Source: Cordia subcordata
Lineage: Eukaryota > Streptophyta > Magnoliopsida > Boraginales > Cordiaceae
Assembly: GCA_028554755.1 (NCBI GenBank)
Contig: JAPTOF010000003.1
Location: 31,972,501 to 32,036,500 of the forward strand
Direction of reading: 5' to 3'
Length of the DNA stretch: 64,000 bases
The translations under genes were made by a program, and so were the position numbers. The notes under the pieces are model-generated. The model was not told where the DNA came from. It was given only the letters and a program-made list of their open reading frames with translations, and made no database searches. Shown in pieces: positions 27,480-39,936 of this stretch. Position 1 is the stretch's first letter. Each line of letters begins with the position of its first letter.

Positions 27480-28250
27480 AACATTAATCATATTTTTCAT
27501 AAAAGATTTCCAATGATGGAAAACAAAAAACATGTAGCGTGAAGATATGGTTTGGCGGCTTGATAAACCTAATGATAGGTTTTCTAACTGGTCTACATGG
27601 GACATGGTTAGGAGGGAGCACCATTTTTTCGATTGGCAAGTCCACGTTCCAGAACATGCCATTTATGTGTAGCTTGCCTAGCATGATCTTCTTCTAATTT
27701 AGTATTAACTCATGTCATGAGAATTACCTATTGATCCCTGGTTCATCTTTTGTCATTGGCCCATGGAGGACAGAAACCACTTTTTTTTTTTTTTTTTTTC
27801 CTAATCGTAGAATCACAAGGAAAACCTGGATTAGAGGGATGATTATGGCTAGAGAACACTAGTAGCATATTGTGATCTAGTTTCAGAAGAAGTTCAAGGA
27901 AAACTCCTTTTACGTGCACATTTATAGTTTGTTCCTTGGGACAACTATTTACCATATTTGGATAGAATGTAATAAAAAACAACACAACTGAAAAAGACCT
28001 AGGGTTGATGAGCAGATTTTTTAAATGATCACAGCTCCTGTTCGAGCCAAAGCTGTTCAATGCTTTAGGATTAAGAATAGCTATTTTAATAGACTTTTTG
28101 TGTTGTAAATGGAAGATTGAGGTTAACTTTGGCTGACTTGGGCATATTTGTGGGGTTTTTTTGTTCATTGGATGTAAATTTTGTATATCTTTGATTTCAT
28201 CAATACAAGTTCTTTGCTGAATTAGTTTAAAAAAATAATTAAAAAAAAGT
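27480..28250 (+). mobile_element. Decayed LINE-like 3' fragment
   Basis: Read on the plus strand with frame breaks, the stretch contains SLFLGTTIYHIWIECNKK (about 27925-27980) followed by VRAKAV. This resembles the C-terminal zinc-binding tail of plant LINE reverse transcriptases, where xxYHIWxERNxR and a downstream VRAK are common. It then runs through a CATTGGATGTAAATTTTG region to a TTTCATCAATAC motif and an A-rich tail near 28230-28250, as at LINE 3' ends. An internal T-run at 27781-27800 and many stops show it is dead. The assignment rests on pattern memory only. Confidence 0.45.
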
Positions 28251-29102
28251 TAACACTAGTGAACTCTTAACAAGTTTAACACTAATAAATAATAATAAAT
28301 AAAGATGATGGTTATTATATGGAAAATTTAATGTCAATATAATAACTAAAGATTATTTAACCAAAATATATATTAATTCTAATTCTACATAAATTCCAAA
28401 CACAAATTATACTTATAAAAGATAAGATTGACTAAAAACTGTTTTACACTTTAAATAACATAATTCATTTGAAAATACAAATTTGTGTTAAATTCTAAGA
28501 CGGTACTTATTTTATCATAAGTACCAAAAATCTAGTATGAGTTTTTTCTTTCTTCTATCCAAATCCGGTTCGGATACTTGAGAAAACACATATTCAACCA
28601 AATAATGCACATAATCATTCACCATAATATTCCAATATATATATAAACACATATTATACAATACATTAACATTTAAAAATACACTAAAAATAGAATAAAA
28701 ATAATTAACAAATGTAATGAGAAGTTCATTTAACTCAATTAAGCTTCTTATAGATGAATTAGATAATTAAAGTTAGTAATATAACTAAAATTAACAGTGT
28801 ATATTTAATTTAGGATAAATAGCTGCTATTTTCAAGTTAATATCTAAGAAATAATTTGTATAGTTAATATCTATTAATTTTTTTGTTTCTGTTTAGTTAA
28901 TAATTATGATGGAAATGTCTTTGTATTTCGACAAAAAAGTTATTTGTTTATTGCCTTTCTAAACCATTTCGTTTCTCTTATTGGTGATTAAATAAAAAAT
29001 TTAATAAGCACACTAAAATTCTAGTTTGCACATTAGAAATTTAATGTTTTGATTTTTATCTATTTTCTTTAGTGTGGTTTAGTATTGTTGTAACCATTGG
29101 TT
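28251..29102. other. AT-rich intergenic, nothing recognised
   Basis: Very AT-rich, no open reading frame of note and no recognisable transposon ends. Confidence 0.5.
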
Positions 29103-29826
29103 TTAAATTAATGTTTTTGAATTAGTAAATAATTAGTAAGCAATCCAATATTTTCTAACTTAGCAAAATTATTCAAAAACCCAAATTTTGGACACCCAAT
29201 CTCTAATTGAGTATCTAATTTTTACTATCCAGTCCAATAATTATTTTTTCTCGTCTAAAATATGAATATCCAACTTGATTCCCACCCTTAAAAGTTTAAT
29301 GTATAATACAAATTTATGACCAACACAAACAAAAGTACTCACAAGAGATTGAAAAAGGGACTCAACATTAAGTTCAAATTTTATGTTTTTATTGGTTGGT
29401 TTTCGTATGAGTAGTTCGTGAAGGCAAGTTGAGCGTATATACAGAAAAAGTTAAGAATGTCAATTTAAATTAATGTTTTTGAATTAGTAAATAATTAGTA
29501 AGCAATCCAACATTTTCTAACTTAGCAAAATTATTCAAAAACCCAAAATTTGGACACCCAATCTCTGATTGAGTATCTAATTTTTACTATCCAATCCAAT
29601 AATTATTTTTTCTCGTCTAAAATCTGAATATCCAACTTGATTTTCACCCTCAAAAGTTTAATGTATAATACAAATTTTTGACCAACACAAACAAAGGTAC
29701 TCACAAGAGATTGAAAAAGGGACTCAACATTAAGTTCAAATTTTATGTTTTTATTGGTTGGTTTTCGCATGAATAGTTCGTGAAGTCAAGTTGAACGTAT
29801 ATACGGAAAAAGTTAAGAATGTCAAT
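29103..29826. repeat. Tandem duplication, two copies of about 362 bp
   Basis: The segment starting TTAAATTAATGTTTTTGAAT at 29103 recurs at 29465, and the two copies stay nearly identical to the ends (both finish AAGAATGTCAAT). Differences are scattered substitutions (for example CAATATTTTC/CAACATTTTC, GATTCCCACC/GATTTTCACC). The second copy ends about 170 bp upstream of the LLPH-like ATG, so it lies in that gene's promoter region. Confidence 0.92.
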
Positions 29827-29947
29827 GTAAATTGATACGTTGGGCGGTGGGGATTGTAAGATTGTGAACGCAATGGGGGTTATTTCGTAATTCTAGTATT
29901 TCTTAATAAATAGTATTGGGAGGTGAGGTGAACCTCCTCTTCTTCTA

Positions 29948-29956
29948 AAACCCTAA
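29948..29956 (+). promoter_or_regulatory. Telo-box (AAACCCTAA)
   Basis: AAACCCTAA occurs 39 bp upstream of the LLPH-like ATG, probably in the 5' UTR or core promoter. Telo-boxes near the start of plant genes for ribosomal proteins and ribosome biogenesis factors are well known, and this fits the predicted nucleolar role. Function here is inference. Confidence 0.6.
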
Positions 29957-29994
29957 AGAAGCAAACCTCTGTTTTTGCATTGCCAGAAGAGAAG

Positions 29995-31779
29995 ATGGCA
30001 AAATCAATGAGGTCAAAGAGAGAGAAGAGGCTGAGGGCTATCAGGAGAGAGATTGTTGAGCCTCTTCATCAGCAAAAAGAAGCTGCCAAGCTCGCTGCCC
30101 AAGAAGCTGCCCTTGCTGCCCCTAAGCTTCCCGTCCACTCCCACAATAATACCCCCTCCTCCACCTACACCTCCACTTCCATGGATTTCACTTCTAACAC
30201 CACAAGCGCCAATATGGGTACGCCTTCTTTGTTTTCTTAATTCCATTTTTTATTTTCAGAAAATCTAGCAAACCCAGTAATTTGTTATTTTATTGTTCAT
30301 GTATTGCACCTTATGTAATTTGAAAATCATGGAATTCATATAATAAGATGTGTAAGATTGGAGTTTTGTAATTCGTCGTTAAGCAAAGGGTGGCTCCAGT
30401 TTTTGTGTGAAATTGCTCCTAGAAGCTGACTTATGTCTCATTATGATATACCATATTTAAGGTTTCGTTTAGTCTGCTGGAATTGTGTTCAAATTCTTGT
30501 CTGTGACTCCATTTTCTTTTGTGTGGTAGACAAATGATAGAGCGATGTAATGGAATGAAGATGTTAAATCGTGTACATGTACCACTCTGATAGAATTTTC
30601 TGTCTAGCATTGTAATATGACCAACTTCTAATTATATAATTTAAGTCATGAAATGAAAAAAGAAATTACACATTAAAAAAATGATTGGTGAACCTCATCG
30701 TCTCTATCAAAGTACAACAGAAGTTCCTGAGATGTGCTCGTTGAGTGTGATTGGAGAGCGAATCTTTAATAACAATGGGTAGTAGAACGATTGGATGAGT
30801 GAATGACATGTGAATAAGTGTTATATGGGGTTGGCTGGGTAAGGGATTACTAGTACTCCACTTTTTGGTCAAAGGTTTGCACAATATTCATGTCGAAGGT
30901 TTGTGTTAAGGCATATCTACATCTCCCATCGACTTAAAAATTTCTTACTCGTCTAATGTAAACCAAAGATATTTATAGCATGATCGCAAAAAAGGCATTT
31001 GTTGTAATGATGGAGATGATTGCGTGGAGGTTATGAGTTCCCATTTCTGATGTGCTAATACAAAAAATAAATACCCATTATCCTCTCTACAAGCTTGAGC
31101 TTTTAGATGAGGTAGTGTGTTTGTGTGGCTCTTATTTTCTTTTGTTGGGGGGGGGGGTTGGGGGGTGGTTTTGGTGACAGTGAGGGTAAGATGACCAGTG
31201 GCCATTTGAGAGGTTTTGCCCATGTGAACTGCTTGAATGGAATGGTAGGATGGTGATTATATTTCAGCCCCTTTTCCCGGCTGCTGAACAAGGCCGACAA
31301 ATGCCTATAATCACTTAGTAAGAATGTTTATCCTCTATGTTTTAGTTGAATGGAATGGGAGTGTTTCCAAAGAGTTTATTTCAAAATGACAGCTGCAGTA
31401 TACATGACATGCCTTGCTATCCTGGTAAATGAAGTATCTGCGCCTTCACCCCATGCATTCAAACAAGAAAAAGAAAAATTTACATGTATCTGTTAACTTG
31501 TTTGCCGCTAGTCACGTGACAAAAGTAATGAGCATACGATTATGTAGTCTTTTACAAGAAACCAGTTTTGAAAAATGCCTGTTATGTATCCCTAATAACT
31601 CTAATGTCCTGAACTAACATCGAGCTGGCCTTGTTGATTTCTCAGAAGTGGAGATGACTGAGGGCATTCAAGGCGTGAAGTCCTTAAGACCTGTTGGGAA
31701 AAAGCTGAAAAAGAAGATGAAGTTGGCTAAGAAAAAGCGTCATGGCAAGGGCAAGATCAGGAGAAAGCATAATGTTTGA
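29995..31779 (+). CDS. LLPH-like small basic nucleolar protein
   Basis: Two exons, 29995-30217 and 31646-31779, join in phase (ATG G|AA GTG) to give 118 residues. The N terminus, MAKSMRSKREKRLRAIRRE, matches the MAKSxRSKxxRxxRAxKR opening of the LLPH/LAPS18-like family. The middle is Ala-rich, then Ser/Thr-rich. The C terminus is Lys/Arg-dense (KKLKKKMKLAKKKRHGKGK then IRRKHNV), typical of nucleolar, RNA-binding assembly factors. The animal family is implicated in 60S biogenesis and nucleolar function; the plant role is inferred. A TTG at 29980 in the same frame is not needed as a start. The telo-box upstream fits co-regulation with ribosome genes. Confidence 0.82.
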
Positions 31780-32948
31780 ATGTGACAAGATCGGGGAAAA
31801 AGACAATAGCATAAAGACGTCTAATGTGATGTATAACTAATGAGATTGTCCCATTTTATTTGCTGTTTCAATCATAGGAATGACTACTTTTGTATGAGAC
31901 ACATACTGTTCTAGTTATAAGCCTGCCATTTATTAACATATTTGTCATGAAGATGGGGTAAACCTTTAAAAAAAAAGAAAAAGGAAAAAGAGAGAAGTAA
32001 AAAAGAAGAAGATGAGGGTAAACCTTCTTGAATGAGACTATTTTTGTTAAGGGTTTGTAACCTGCAATTGGTAAAAAACATGTGAGGAGTCTTTCTTTTT
32101 AGGTGCTTATAAGTATCAAAATAAGGGTTTGTTTAGATTGGTTTTTTTTAAGAAAAAGTATTTTTTTTTTGAAAAAGTTTTATTATTTTTATAATAACTA
32201 TTTAATTTAGTTTTTAAAAAATCAAACATAAACCATTGTGCACCAGCCTTCCTTTCTCTTGCATTTCGCATGTCAGCTTGTCTCGAAAAATAAATCAAAA
32301 GTCTGCAGTGACAAATGCTGTGCTTGTTATATGTGTGTCTGAAATTTTAAATTTGAAAAGCATCATATATATTTTTCAAATTTAAAATTTCAGGTAAGCA
32401 TATAACAGTCTTCATATCAGATAATGCCACGTGCATGATGCATACTTATATACTTACCTACGAAAAGCTTGAAATTTATTTGATTCATGATGGATTTTGC
32501 CAAATGCTAAACCCAAATTAGTGAACGATATTATTGAATAACTAGCATAATAATTCGCATGACACAATGGACACTAGGGGATGTTACTGTCCAAGAAGTG
32601 TGGTGAAGGGATACCAGAAATGGATGCAGGAAAACTAGGAACCCTCTTCGAAGCATACTTTAAGAGAAGGGAGCAAATGTTTAGGTTGACTTGTTAATTT
32701 TGGTATTGCACTTTTACTTAGTAACTGCGTGTTGGAGCAATCTCCAGAGTTACTTAAGAGAATACTCAAAATGATTCAAGAGGAGTTTCAAGCTGTAGAT
32801 TAGTGATAAGACTTTTCTACTAGTATAATTTCGGGCGTTAAAGTTAATTATTAATCAGTCTCTGCAAATTACCAAACTCTTGAGCTGTCTCCTATGGTTC
32901 GACCAAAGAAGAAAATAAAAGTAAAAAGTATCTCCTGCAGGATGAAGC

Positions 32949-32996
<48 letters not shown>

Positions 32997-33529
32997 CATG
33001 TCCTCCAGATAAATAGCACTGAGAAAGCTCAAGTTTGGCTCGATCACTATAATATTCAACACCCCGATTACGACGATGGGCCTCCATCATCGTAATTCCT
33101 AAATGAGTGACCAAAGCCGCCGGAGTAAAGCAATATCCATTTTTAACTTTGAGCTATATTAATAAATTAATACAAAAAACAAAAGATTAATAATAAATTG
33201 GTACGAAAAAAAAAAGGTGGGCCCAAAAAGGAGTTGGAAAGGCCCATTGAATCGATAACCAAGAAGGCCCATAAAATTGAAATAACAAAAATGAAATGAG
33301 TAGCAAATAAGTTGAAGCCCCTCCACTTGCGCAAAGAGAATAAAAAAGAAAAAAAAAAAAGTTGAAGCCCCTCAGGTACAAATACTTGGTGGATAACGTT
33401 ATCATTTGGTTGACGCTGTAAAAGTTTACATATCCAAAGAAAAAAAAATACTTAGTATTGGTAGTAGTAATACAGAGTGTGTTTACCGAGAGAAAAAGAA
33501 ACTAAAAAGGGAGGAGTAGCAGCGAGCCA
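31780..33529. other. Intergenic between LLPH-like gene and PTAC14-like gene
   Basis: No gene is seen. A T-rich stretch at about 32095-32215 contains GGTGCTTATAAGTATCAAAA and GGGTTTGTTTAG, words shared with the MITE family at 39.5 kb, so it may be a remnant. A (TA)n tract of about 44 bp lies at 32951-32995. The final few hundred bases should carry the PTAC14-like promoter. Confidence 0.45.
32951..32995. repeat. (TA)n microsatellite
   Basis: An uninterrupted TA dinucleotide tract of about 22 units, a likely length-polymorphic locus. Confidence 0.9.
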
Positions 33530-33890
33530 ATGGCTTCCTCCTCCGCCTGTTCCTGCTGTTGCATTTTACTTGTTCAACAAAACCTGGTGCCTCAGCCCGG
33601 ATATTCTGCAAAACTGCAACCCAAAATCATTTCATGTCACACCGTCACCAGCAGCAGCAGCAGACACTTGGCTAGAGCTGCTGTTTCTGCTCTTTCTATT
33701 ACTGCTGCTACCAACAACAACAACGACAATAATAATAATCCTATAACTAATAATGGTGCCTTGTCCACTTTTGATTCTCCTCCATCTCCCTCTGCTGCTT
33801 CTTTTCCACTCTTTCACCCTCCTTCACCGCCCCCACCCACTCCTGCTTCTCAGGTGCACTGCTTCTTCTCTACTTTTGCTTTCGTTATCT

Positions 33891-33929
<39 letters not shown>

Positions 33930-36900
33930 TTTTCCCCTTAATTCCGCATGTCCAATGCTTTCTTTCTTTATTTTACCTTGCTTTTCGTGTTGTTGAGTTG
34001 ACTCAATTATTTGCTCTTGATTGATTGATACTGTGTCTACTCTTGTTATCACAAATAGTTGGAACCAGCAGACCCTGATTTCTACAAGATAGGATATGTC
34101 AGAAGCGTCCGCGCTTATGGAATCGAGTTCAGGGAAGGTCCAGATGGTTATGGAGTCTATGCTTCCAAAGATATCCAGCCTCTTCGTCGCCCTAGAGTCT
34201 GTCACTTGCTCCTCATTATTTTTTCACTTGTTATTTCTATGCACCTATCTGCTCTTGCTAGTATGCCATCTGTGTATTTGGTGCAATATGACAAGAAGGC
34301 TTCAACTCTATTCCTCAAACTGTTGATGTCTAAATCTGTCTTCGTGTTACAGGTGATCATGGAAATTCCTCTAGAATTAATGCTAACCATTAGCCAAAAG
34401 CTTCCGTGGATGTTTTTCCCCGATATCGTACCAGTTGGCCATCCTATATTTGACATTATCAATTCCACCAACCCAGAGGTATAGTTGCCTTCTCAGCTTT
34501 ACCGTGTTTATTCATGTGATCAATATTTGATCCAGCCTTTGTTCACTAGTTAGTTATTCGAAATAACTTGTTTTCAGCCAGCATCATTGTCATTTTCTGT
34601 TTCACTACATAACTGGTTTCCTGGATTTTCTAATTATTAGTAGCTTTCCCCCCTCCTTTTGGCAGACAGATTGGGATCTGAGATTAGCATGTCTTCTTCT
34701 ATATGCATTTGATTGCAAAGATAACTTCTGGCAGCTATATGGCGATTTCTTGCCTGGCCCCGACGAATGTACTAGCTTACTTCTTGCTACAGAGGTGCAC
34801 CCACTTTTTTAGACACTAGAATGTCATTTGCTCACAATTATGTGTTTTACAGATCTTGTCCTGTGGAATTTTTGGCTTTGGCTTTTAGAGGCCCCCTCTG
34901 CACTGGTTAACACAAAGACTACGAGAAAGAAAACAATAACTTGGAAAAATATTTTTGGATTGAAAAACTTAAATGAATTATTTATTTCCTGGACTTCCTA
35001 CAATCTCCTTGCATTCTGGCTGACAAACTTCTTTCCGGTTGTACTTTTCATACACTGCAGGAGGACCTCTTGGAGCTGCAAGATCAAAATCTTGCTTCAA
35101 TCATGAGACAGCAGCAACATCGAGCATTAGAATTTTGGGAGAAGAACTGGGTATGAGATTTTCTTGGCCATATTTCTGATTAACTAATATTCAACTTTCT
35201 GTATCCTAATATTACTCACGCTAATACATTCAACTCTATTCTAACACATTCTTTATACCTTCAGCACTCAGCTGTACCCCTCAAGATAAAGCGCCTTGCT
35301 CCAGAGCCAGAAAGATTTGTTTGGGCCCTGAGTATGGCTCAAACACGATGCATTAACATGCAAATGAGAATTGGTGCTGTGGTTCAAGATGCAGATATGT
35401 TAATACCTTATGCTGGTGTGTTCCTTCAACTGCCACTTTACTATATTCTTCGTCATTCCCTGGCTATGAACTAACGCATACGTGCAATAAATTTGCACAT
35501 TCGACTCATATATGAGTGATTCAGAAAGGTTTCTGAATGATCATCTTTCACTGGGAATCATGATCATGACAGAACTCTGCTCATTAGCCTTTTTGCTATT
35601 CTTGTTTTGGACGAACTAGTGAACGAAATGAAATATCCGTCCAATGTGTTAGTTATTGTGAATGAAACTTATAGAGCTAAGGTACAGCAGGAACTAATAA
35701 AGGAGTGAATCACAGAAGGCGTGCAAGCAAACTGGGCCATTGGTGATGGACCAACAAGTAACTAAATGAAATATCCGTCCAATTTGTTAGTTATTGCTCA
35801 ACTAGAAACTACTAGCTGCTTTTCTATTATAAGGATCTTTCAGTGAGAACCCAACTTTCTGTATGATTAAAAAAGGATTATATAAATGCTGAACATGATC
35901 CACAATCTTTATTCAATTTTGTGATTGAATGCATTTTGACATGGTTCACTGTTAGGAGTGAGGATTGCTTCTGAATCACAGCGAAATAGCATCCACTTTC
36001 AAAATCCTTGACATGACATAGTAGTGAGAAATTGCATTGAATTTATTTCCAGTCTCGAATTTTGCTAGATGCTTCACTTGCCTTCCAAAGCGAATTCATA
36101 TTTAAACACTGTTCATATCTTTGCAAGGTCCACTTTATTAGTTTGAATGCATTTGGTGATCCCCATGCATGTCTTTAACTTTGCAAACATTGACTAAGAG
36201 GACTTGTATATGCACCACGTCACATCCGTGACTTATATCAGTGTTGATGCCTATGTGCCATGCTGTTTCAATAGATAGTTTGGCTCATTCTTAGTTGGAT
36301 TTCTTAAAAGCACTTGGGACCTATCAAATCGAATACTGAAAGTAGTGGTAATTGTTGCCCATATTCAATGATCAGTTTTGTCAATTTAATTCTCTTCTGG
36401 TAGCAGATTTCCTCTGTTTAGTTTGTAATGTGTCTCCTACTGAGTAAGTTACCTTATTCCTCCAGATATGCTGAATCATTCCTTTCAGCCAAATTGCTTT
36501 TTCCATTGGCGTTTCAAGGACCGCATGCTTGAGGTTATGATAAATGCTGGGCAGCACATTAGAAAAGGAGAAGAGGTAACAATTCCTATATTTTAAGATG
36601 GAGTTCCATCCCAATCTTTTTCCTAAGCATTACTTCAACTTGATATCTTTTCTGGGCAAAAGTTATTTTTGTAAAATGCATAAACTTTTGTTTTCACAAT
36701 ATTGTTTGAAGGCATTGTTCCCCATGTTAAAATTCATTATAGAGTATTTACGTGATCTCAACAACCTTGTTGGACAATAGAAGACATATCTACGTGACCA
36801 GACACTACTTTCTAACCGGATGCCTTAGTCTGGTTCACTGTGTTGTGCACATGAAATTATTTTCATATAGTGCATCAAGTCTTGTTTTCATGTAGCTCTT

Positions 36901-38820
36901 TGTTCTGTTTAAACTGAATTCTTGCATTTCCTTCAGAGAGCTTGTATGCTTATATTAAAACAATGCCTTTAATTGGGAAGGTGAGAGGAATTTCTCTAGC
37001 AGTGAAATGTAGTTGGAAGCAGCAAACTACCAACTGCTTCAGCGGACAAAATTTCGTTTCTGGAATGAGCAGAATGTTTTCTTAGCGTTTATGTGATCCC
37101 TTCTTGGACAAAGGAAGATATATCTACTTGACTAGACACTACTTTCTAACCAGATACCTGAGTTTGGTTCACTGCATTGCGCATGTGTGTTTCATCTATT
37201 GCTTTGGCTTATAGCTATTGATACTGCAAAGTTCACTGGTTGACATACTTTGTGTCTCAAATTCCACAGATGACTGTCGATTACATGGGTGGGCAGAGGA
37301 ATAACTTTTTCATGCAAAGATATGGATTTTCATCTCCTGTGGTAATTCACTTTTTGTTTGGTCATCTTTGAATATAAACCATAGGTCTTCATTGACTTTT
37401 TCACATAAATTATGATAAGAGTGAAATTCTTATTCTCAGATGAGATTAAATGAAATAATGGTTTTAGTACGTACATTTCCTTCCTCTTGGCAAGCAGATG
37501 TACGAGTGATTTTTCTCTTTATGTATCCTTTTCATTGGGTTGATTTACACATTGATATTGTGTGGTCATGTAAATCAGTTGCTTTGCAAACTTAGTACTT
37601 CTTTCGAAAAGTGAGACTGTTGTTAGACTCATGTTGAGAGTGTGCGGAGAGTAACAGTCAGTTCTCAGATGAGAACATTTTGACCTGTTGAGAGCGTCTG
37701 TGCTTTTTAAGGAGAGAAAGATGCCATTAGACTGTAGCCATAAATACTCTTTATCTGTCAGGCTTTTGTCATTTTAATGTTAGCATGCAGTTTCTTTCAC
37801 CGAATTTGCAAAATCAACAGTACGTGATCACTAGCAAATTGTTCTGTTTCATTACGTGTGATGTTATTTGGATTTGGCAACTTGGCTATCTTTCTTGAAT
37901 GCTGCAGAATCCATGGGATGTCATACAATTTTCTGGCAGTGATCGTGTTCATTTGGATTCTTTCTTATCGGTGTTCAACATATCTGGTCTTCCTGAAGAA
38001 TACTACCACAACAGTATGTCATATGAATATTTCAGCTCCTATACTGTAAATGTGTTCTAGGTCCAGCTTTTGAAGTGTACAGCACTTACGTGAAACCTAG
38101 CAGGTCGGCTAGCAAGTGATGGAGACACTTCTGTTGATGGAGCAGTCATCGCAGCTGCAAGAACACTGCCCACATGGTCAGATGGTGATGTCCCTCCAGT
38201 ACCAAGCATGGAAAGACAAGCCGTAAGGAAGTTACAGCAAGAATGCCAAAATAAGCTTGCAGAATTTCACTCTACTCCCGTGCAGGATCAGAAAATCCTA
38301 GGTATCTTTCAGTTGACAGATACAAGTTTCAATTGAGAACACTGATGTGGAAGAATATAGGAAGGCTCCAGTCAGTCAGTTTGTTTTATTGTCTTGCAGC
38401 AAACTAACATATTCTGGTAAAAAATTCATAAAAGTTGGTACTTTGTCTTCGAATAAGCAAAAGCTCTATATGTGGACCAAGTAACTCTGCCCCCTCCACT
38501 TCCTTGTGCTGCATTGGGAAGCAGAAGTTATATGTTAATGATCGTCATGTAAGCTCCTTCCTTTTTCTGAAATTTTCCAGGCCTTCACCTTTGCTGTTTG
38601 TTGTTGACAGATTCTATGCCCGGCAGTAGGAGGACGCTGGAAGCCGCAATCAAGTATGTGATTGTTACGTTGTCTGTTGCTTGGGAATTTGTTATTCCAT
38701 GAGAATTAACTTGCAGATTACTCTGAATGACGCATTGGTAGGTATAGACTGCACCGGAAGTTATTCATTGAGAAGATCATCCAGGCATTAGATATGTATC
38801 AAGAGGGGATATTGTTCTAG
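33530..38820 (+). CDS. PTAC14: SET-domain plastid protein, PTAC14-like
   Basis: Twelve exons join in phase: 33530-33853, 34059-34196, 34353-34478, 34666-34794, 35061-35150, 35265-35415, 36466-36575, 37270-37341, 37908-38013, 38104-38301, 38611-38653 and 38742-38820. The product has 521 residues. The Ser/Asn/Pro-rich N terminus (about 100 residues) looks like a chloroplast transit peptide. It is followed by LEPADPDFYKIGYVRSVRAY, KDIQPLRRPRVIMEIPLEL, the SET motif DMLNHSFQPNC and EEMTVDYMGGQ, then a Rubisco-LSMT-like C-terminal region. From memory this closely matches Arabidopsis PTAC14, a component of the plastid-encoded RNA polymerase complex needed for chloroplast development. Whether it methylates a substrate is unclear in the family. 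Introns 6 and 7 are long and contain internal direct repeats. Confidence 0.92.
33898..33927. repeat. (TA)n microsatellite in PTAC14-like intron 1
   Basis: A TA dinucleotide tract about 45 bp after the exon 1 donor; low complexity, likely length-variable. Confidence 0.8.
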
Positions 38821-39115
38821 CAATCAAATGGATAGCTTTTATAATGGAAAGAAGAGAAACGTTTCAAGAAGAAGTGGGGGTTCGCAACTGCGTTGATGCT
38901 GGAGTAGTATTTATTAGCATACTGACATCTGCTGGAAATTTCAAGGAGGTGATGAGTTTTTAAATCTACCAGACGAACAAATACGTTGAATGGGAGGGGC
39001 AAGCCGTGCGTTGAAAGAGATGGTTCGCATGGAGTCTCGCTCTCCCTCTCCCTGTGATCTTCGCGAAGAGCTCTCCTTTGCGAGAAAATCTCTAAAAGGT
39101 CGTGAGAAATGTAAT
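38821..39115. other. Probable 3' UTR of the PTAC14-like gene
   Basis: Non-coding sequence directly after the stop. No other gene or repeat is recognised; the minus-strand frame here has no family resemblance. Confidence 0.4.
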
Positions 39116-39463
39116 GTAAGCGGTTCATTGGTTTTAACTAAACATGTCGTTTATTTCAAGGAACAATAATACTATTCTAGACCTTTTTGGCCCAAGGACA
39201 AAACTAATGAATTTGATTATAATCTAAAGGCCGGTGATCCCATGCATTTCGTACATTTGAAGTCACAACATTTCAAAGAGGTTCTGATTTAGAAATGGAT
39301 CAGCCTTGCAATCTTCGCCAGTAAGCGATTCATTGGTTTTGACTGAACGTGTCACTTACTTCAAGGAACAATAATAATATAGTAGACTCTTTTGACCTAA
39401 TGACAAAACAAATAAATTTGATTATAATCTAAACGCTGATGATTCCATGCATTTCGTACATTT
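39116..39463. repeat. Direct duplication, two copies about 143 bp at 205-bp spacing
   Basis: Copy 1 (39116-39258) and copy 2 (39321-39463) both run from GTAAGCG-TTCATTGGTTTT through TTCAAGGAACAATAATA and TTTGATTATAATCTAAA to CATGCATTTCGTACATTT. They differ by substitutions and are separated by about 62 bp. They lie just downstream of the PTAC14-like gene. Confidence 0.85.
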
Positions 39464-39516
39464 TTCATCGTCAAATGTGAAAAAAACAAATTAAAAAGGA
39501 AAATTCTGCAGGAGTT

Positions 39517-39936
39517 AGAGGGTGTTTGGCTTTGCTTATATAAGCTAAAAATAAAAAGTTATATATTTGGCAAACTTGTTTATAAGCCATTTAAAGTTGT
39601 TTATACGTAGGGAAAAAAAAAGAAAAAAAAGTAACTTGGAGTTATTTTTTTTTTTGTATTTATAAGTCAGGTGGTCAATCCTATTAAAATGACATATTTG
39701 TCTTTACATTTGAAAATAGTTATTTACCAAATTAATTAGTTTCATATTCTTTTTAGTCATTTTAATTACTATTACTATTTATAAACATTCATTTACTAAA
39801 CATGTTAGCAACTTATATGCACATATTATCCAAACAATCTCTATTTATTTATTACTGGCTTAAAAGTAACTTTTTGTTTATTAAAAACACCCGCTTATAA
39901 GTACCTAAAAAAAAAAGTAAAGCCAAACAGGTTCTT
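39517..39936. mobile_element. MITE with TTTGGCTT termini (hAT-like)
   Basis: The left end has AGAGGGTGTTTGGCTTTGCTT. The right end on the opposite strand has AGAACCTGTTTGGCTTTACTT. The interior is AT-rich with repeated TTATAAG words and no coding capacity. I could not find a clean 8-bp target duplication, so the superfamily is an inference from the terminal style. Confidence 0.6.

Noticed and set aside
27405..27684. 85-aa and 66-aa minus-strand frames at 27.5 kb
   Set aside because: No recognisable motif, overlapping each other in different frames, within the decayed LINE-like region.
34202..34471. 89-aa minus-strand frame in PTAC14
   Set aside because: Antisense of exon 3 and intron 2 of the PTAC14-like gene, no independent support.
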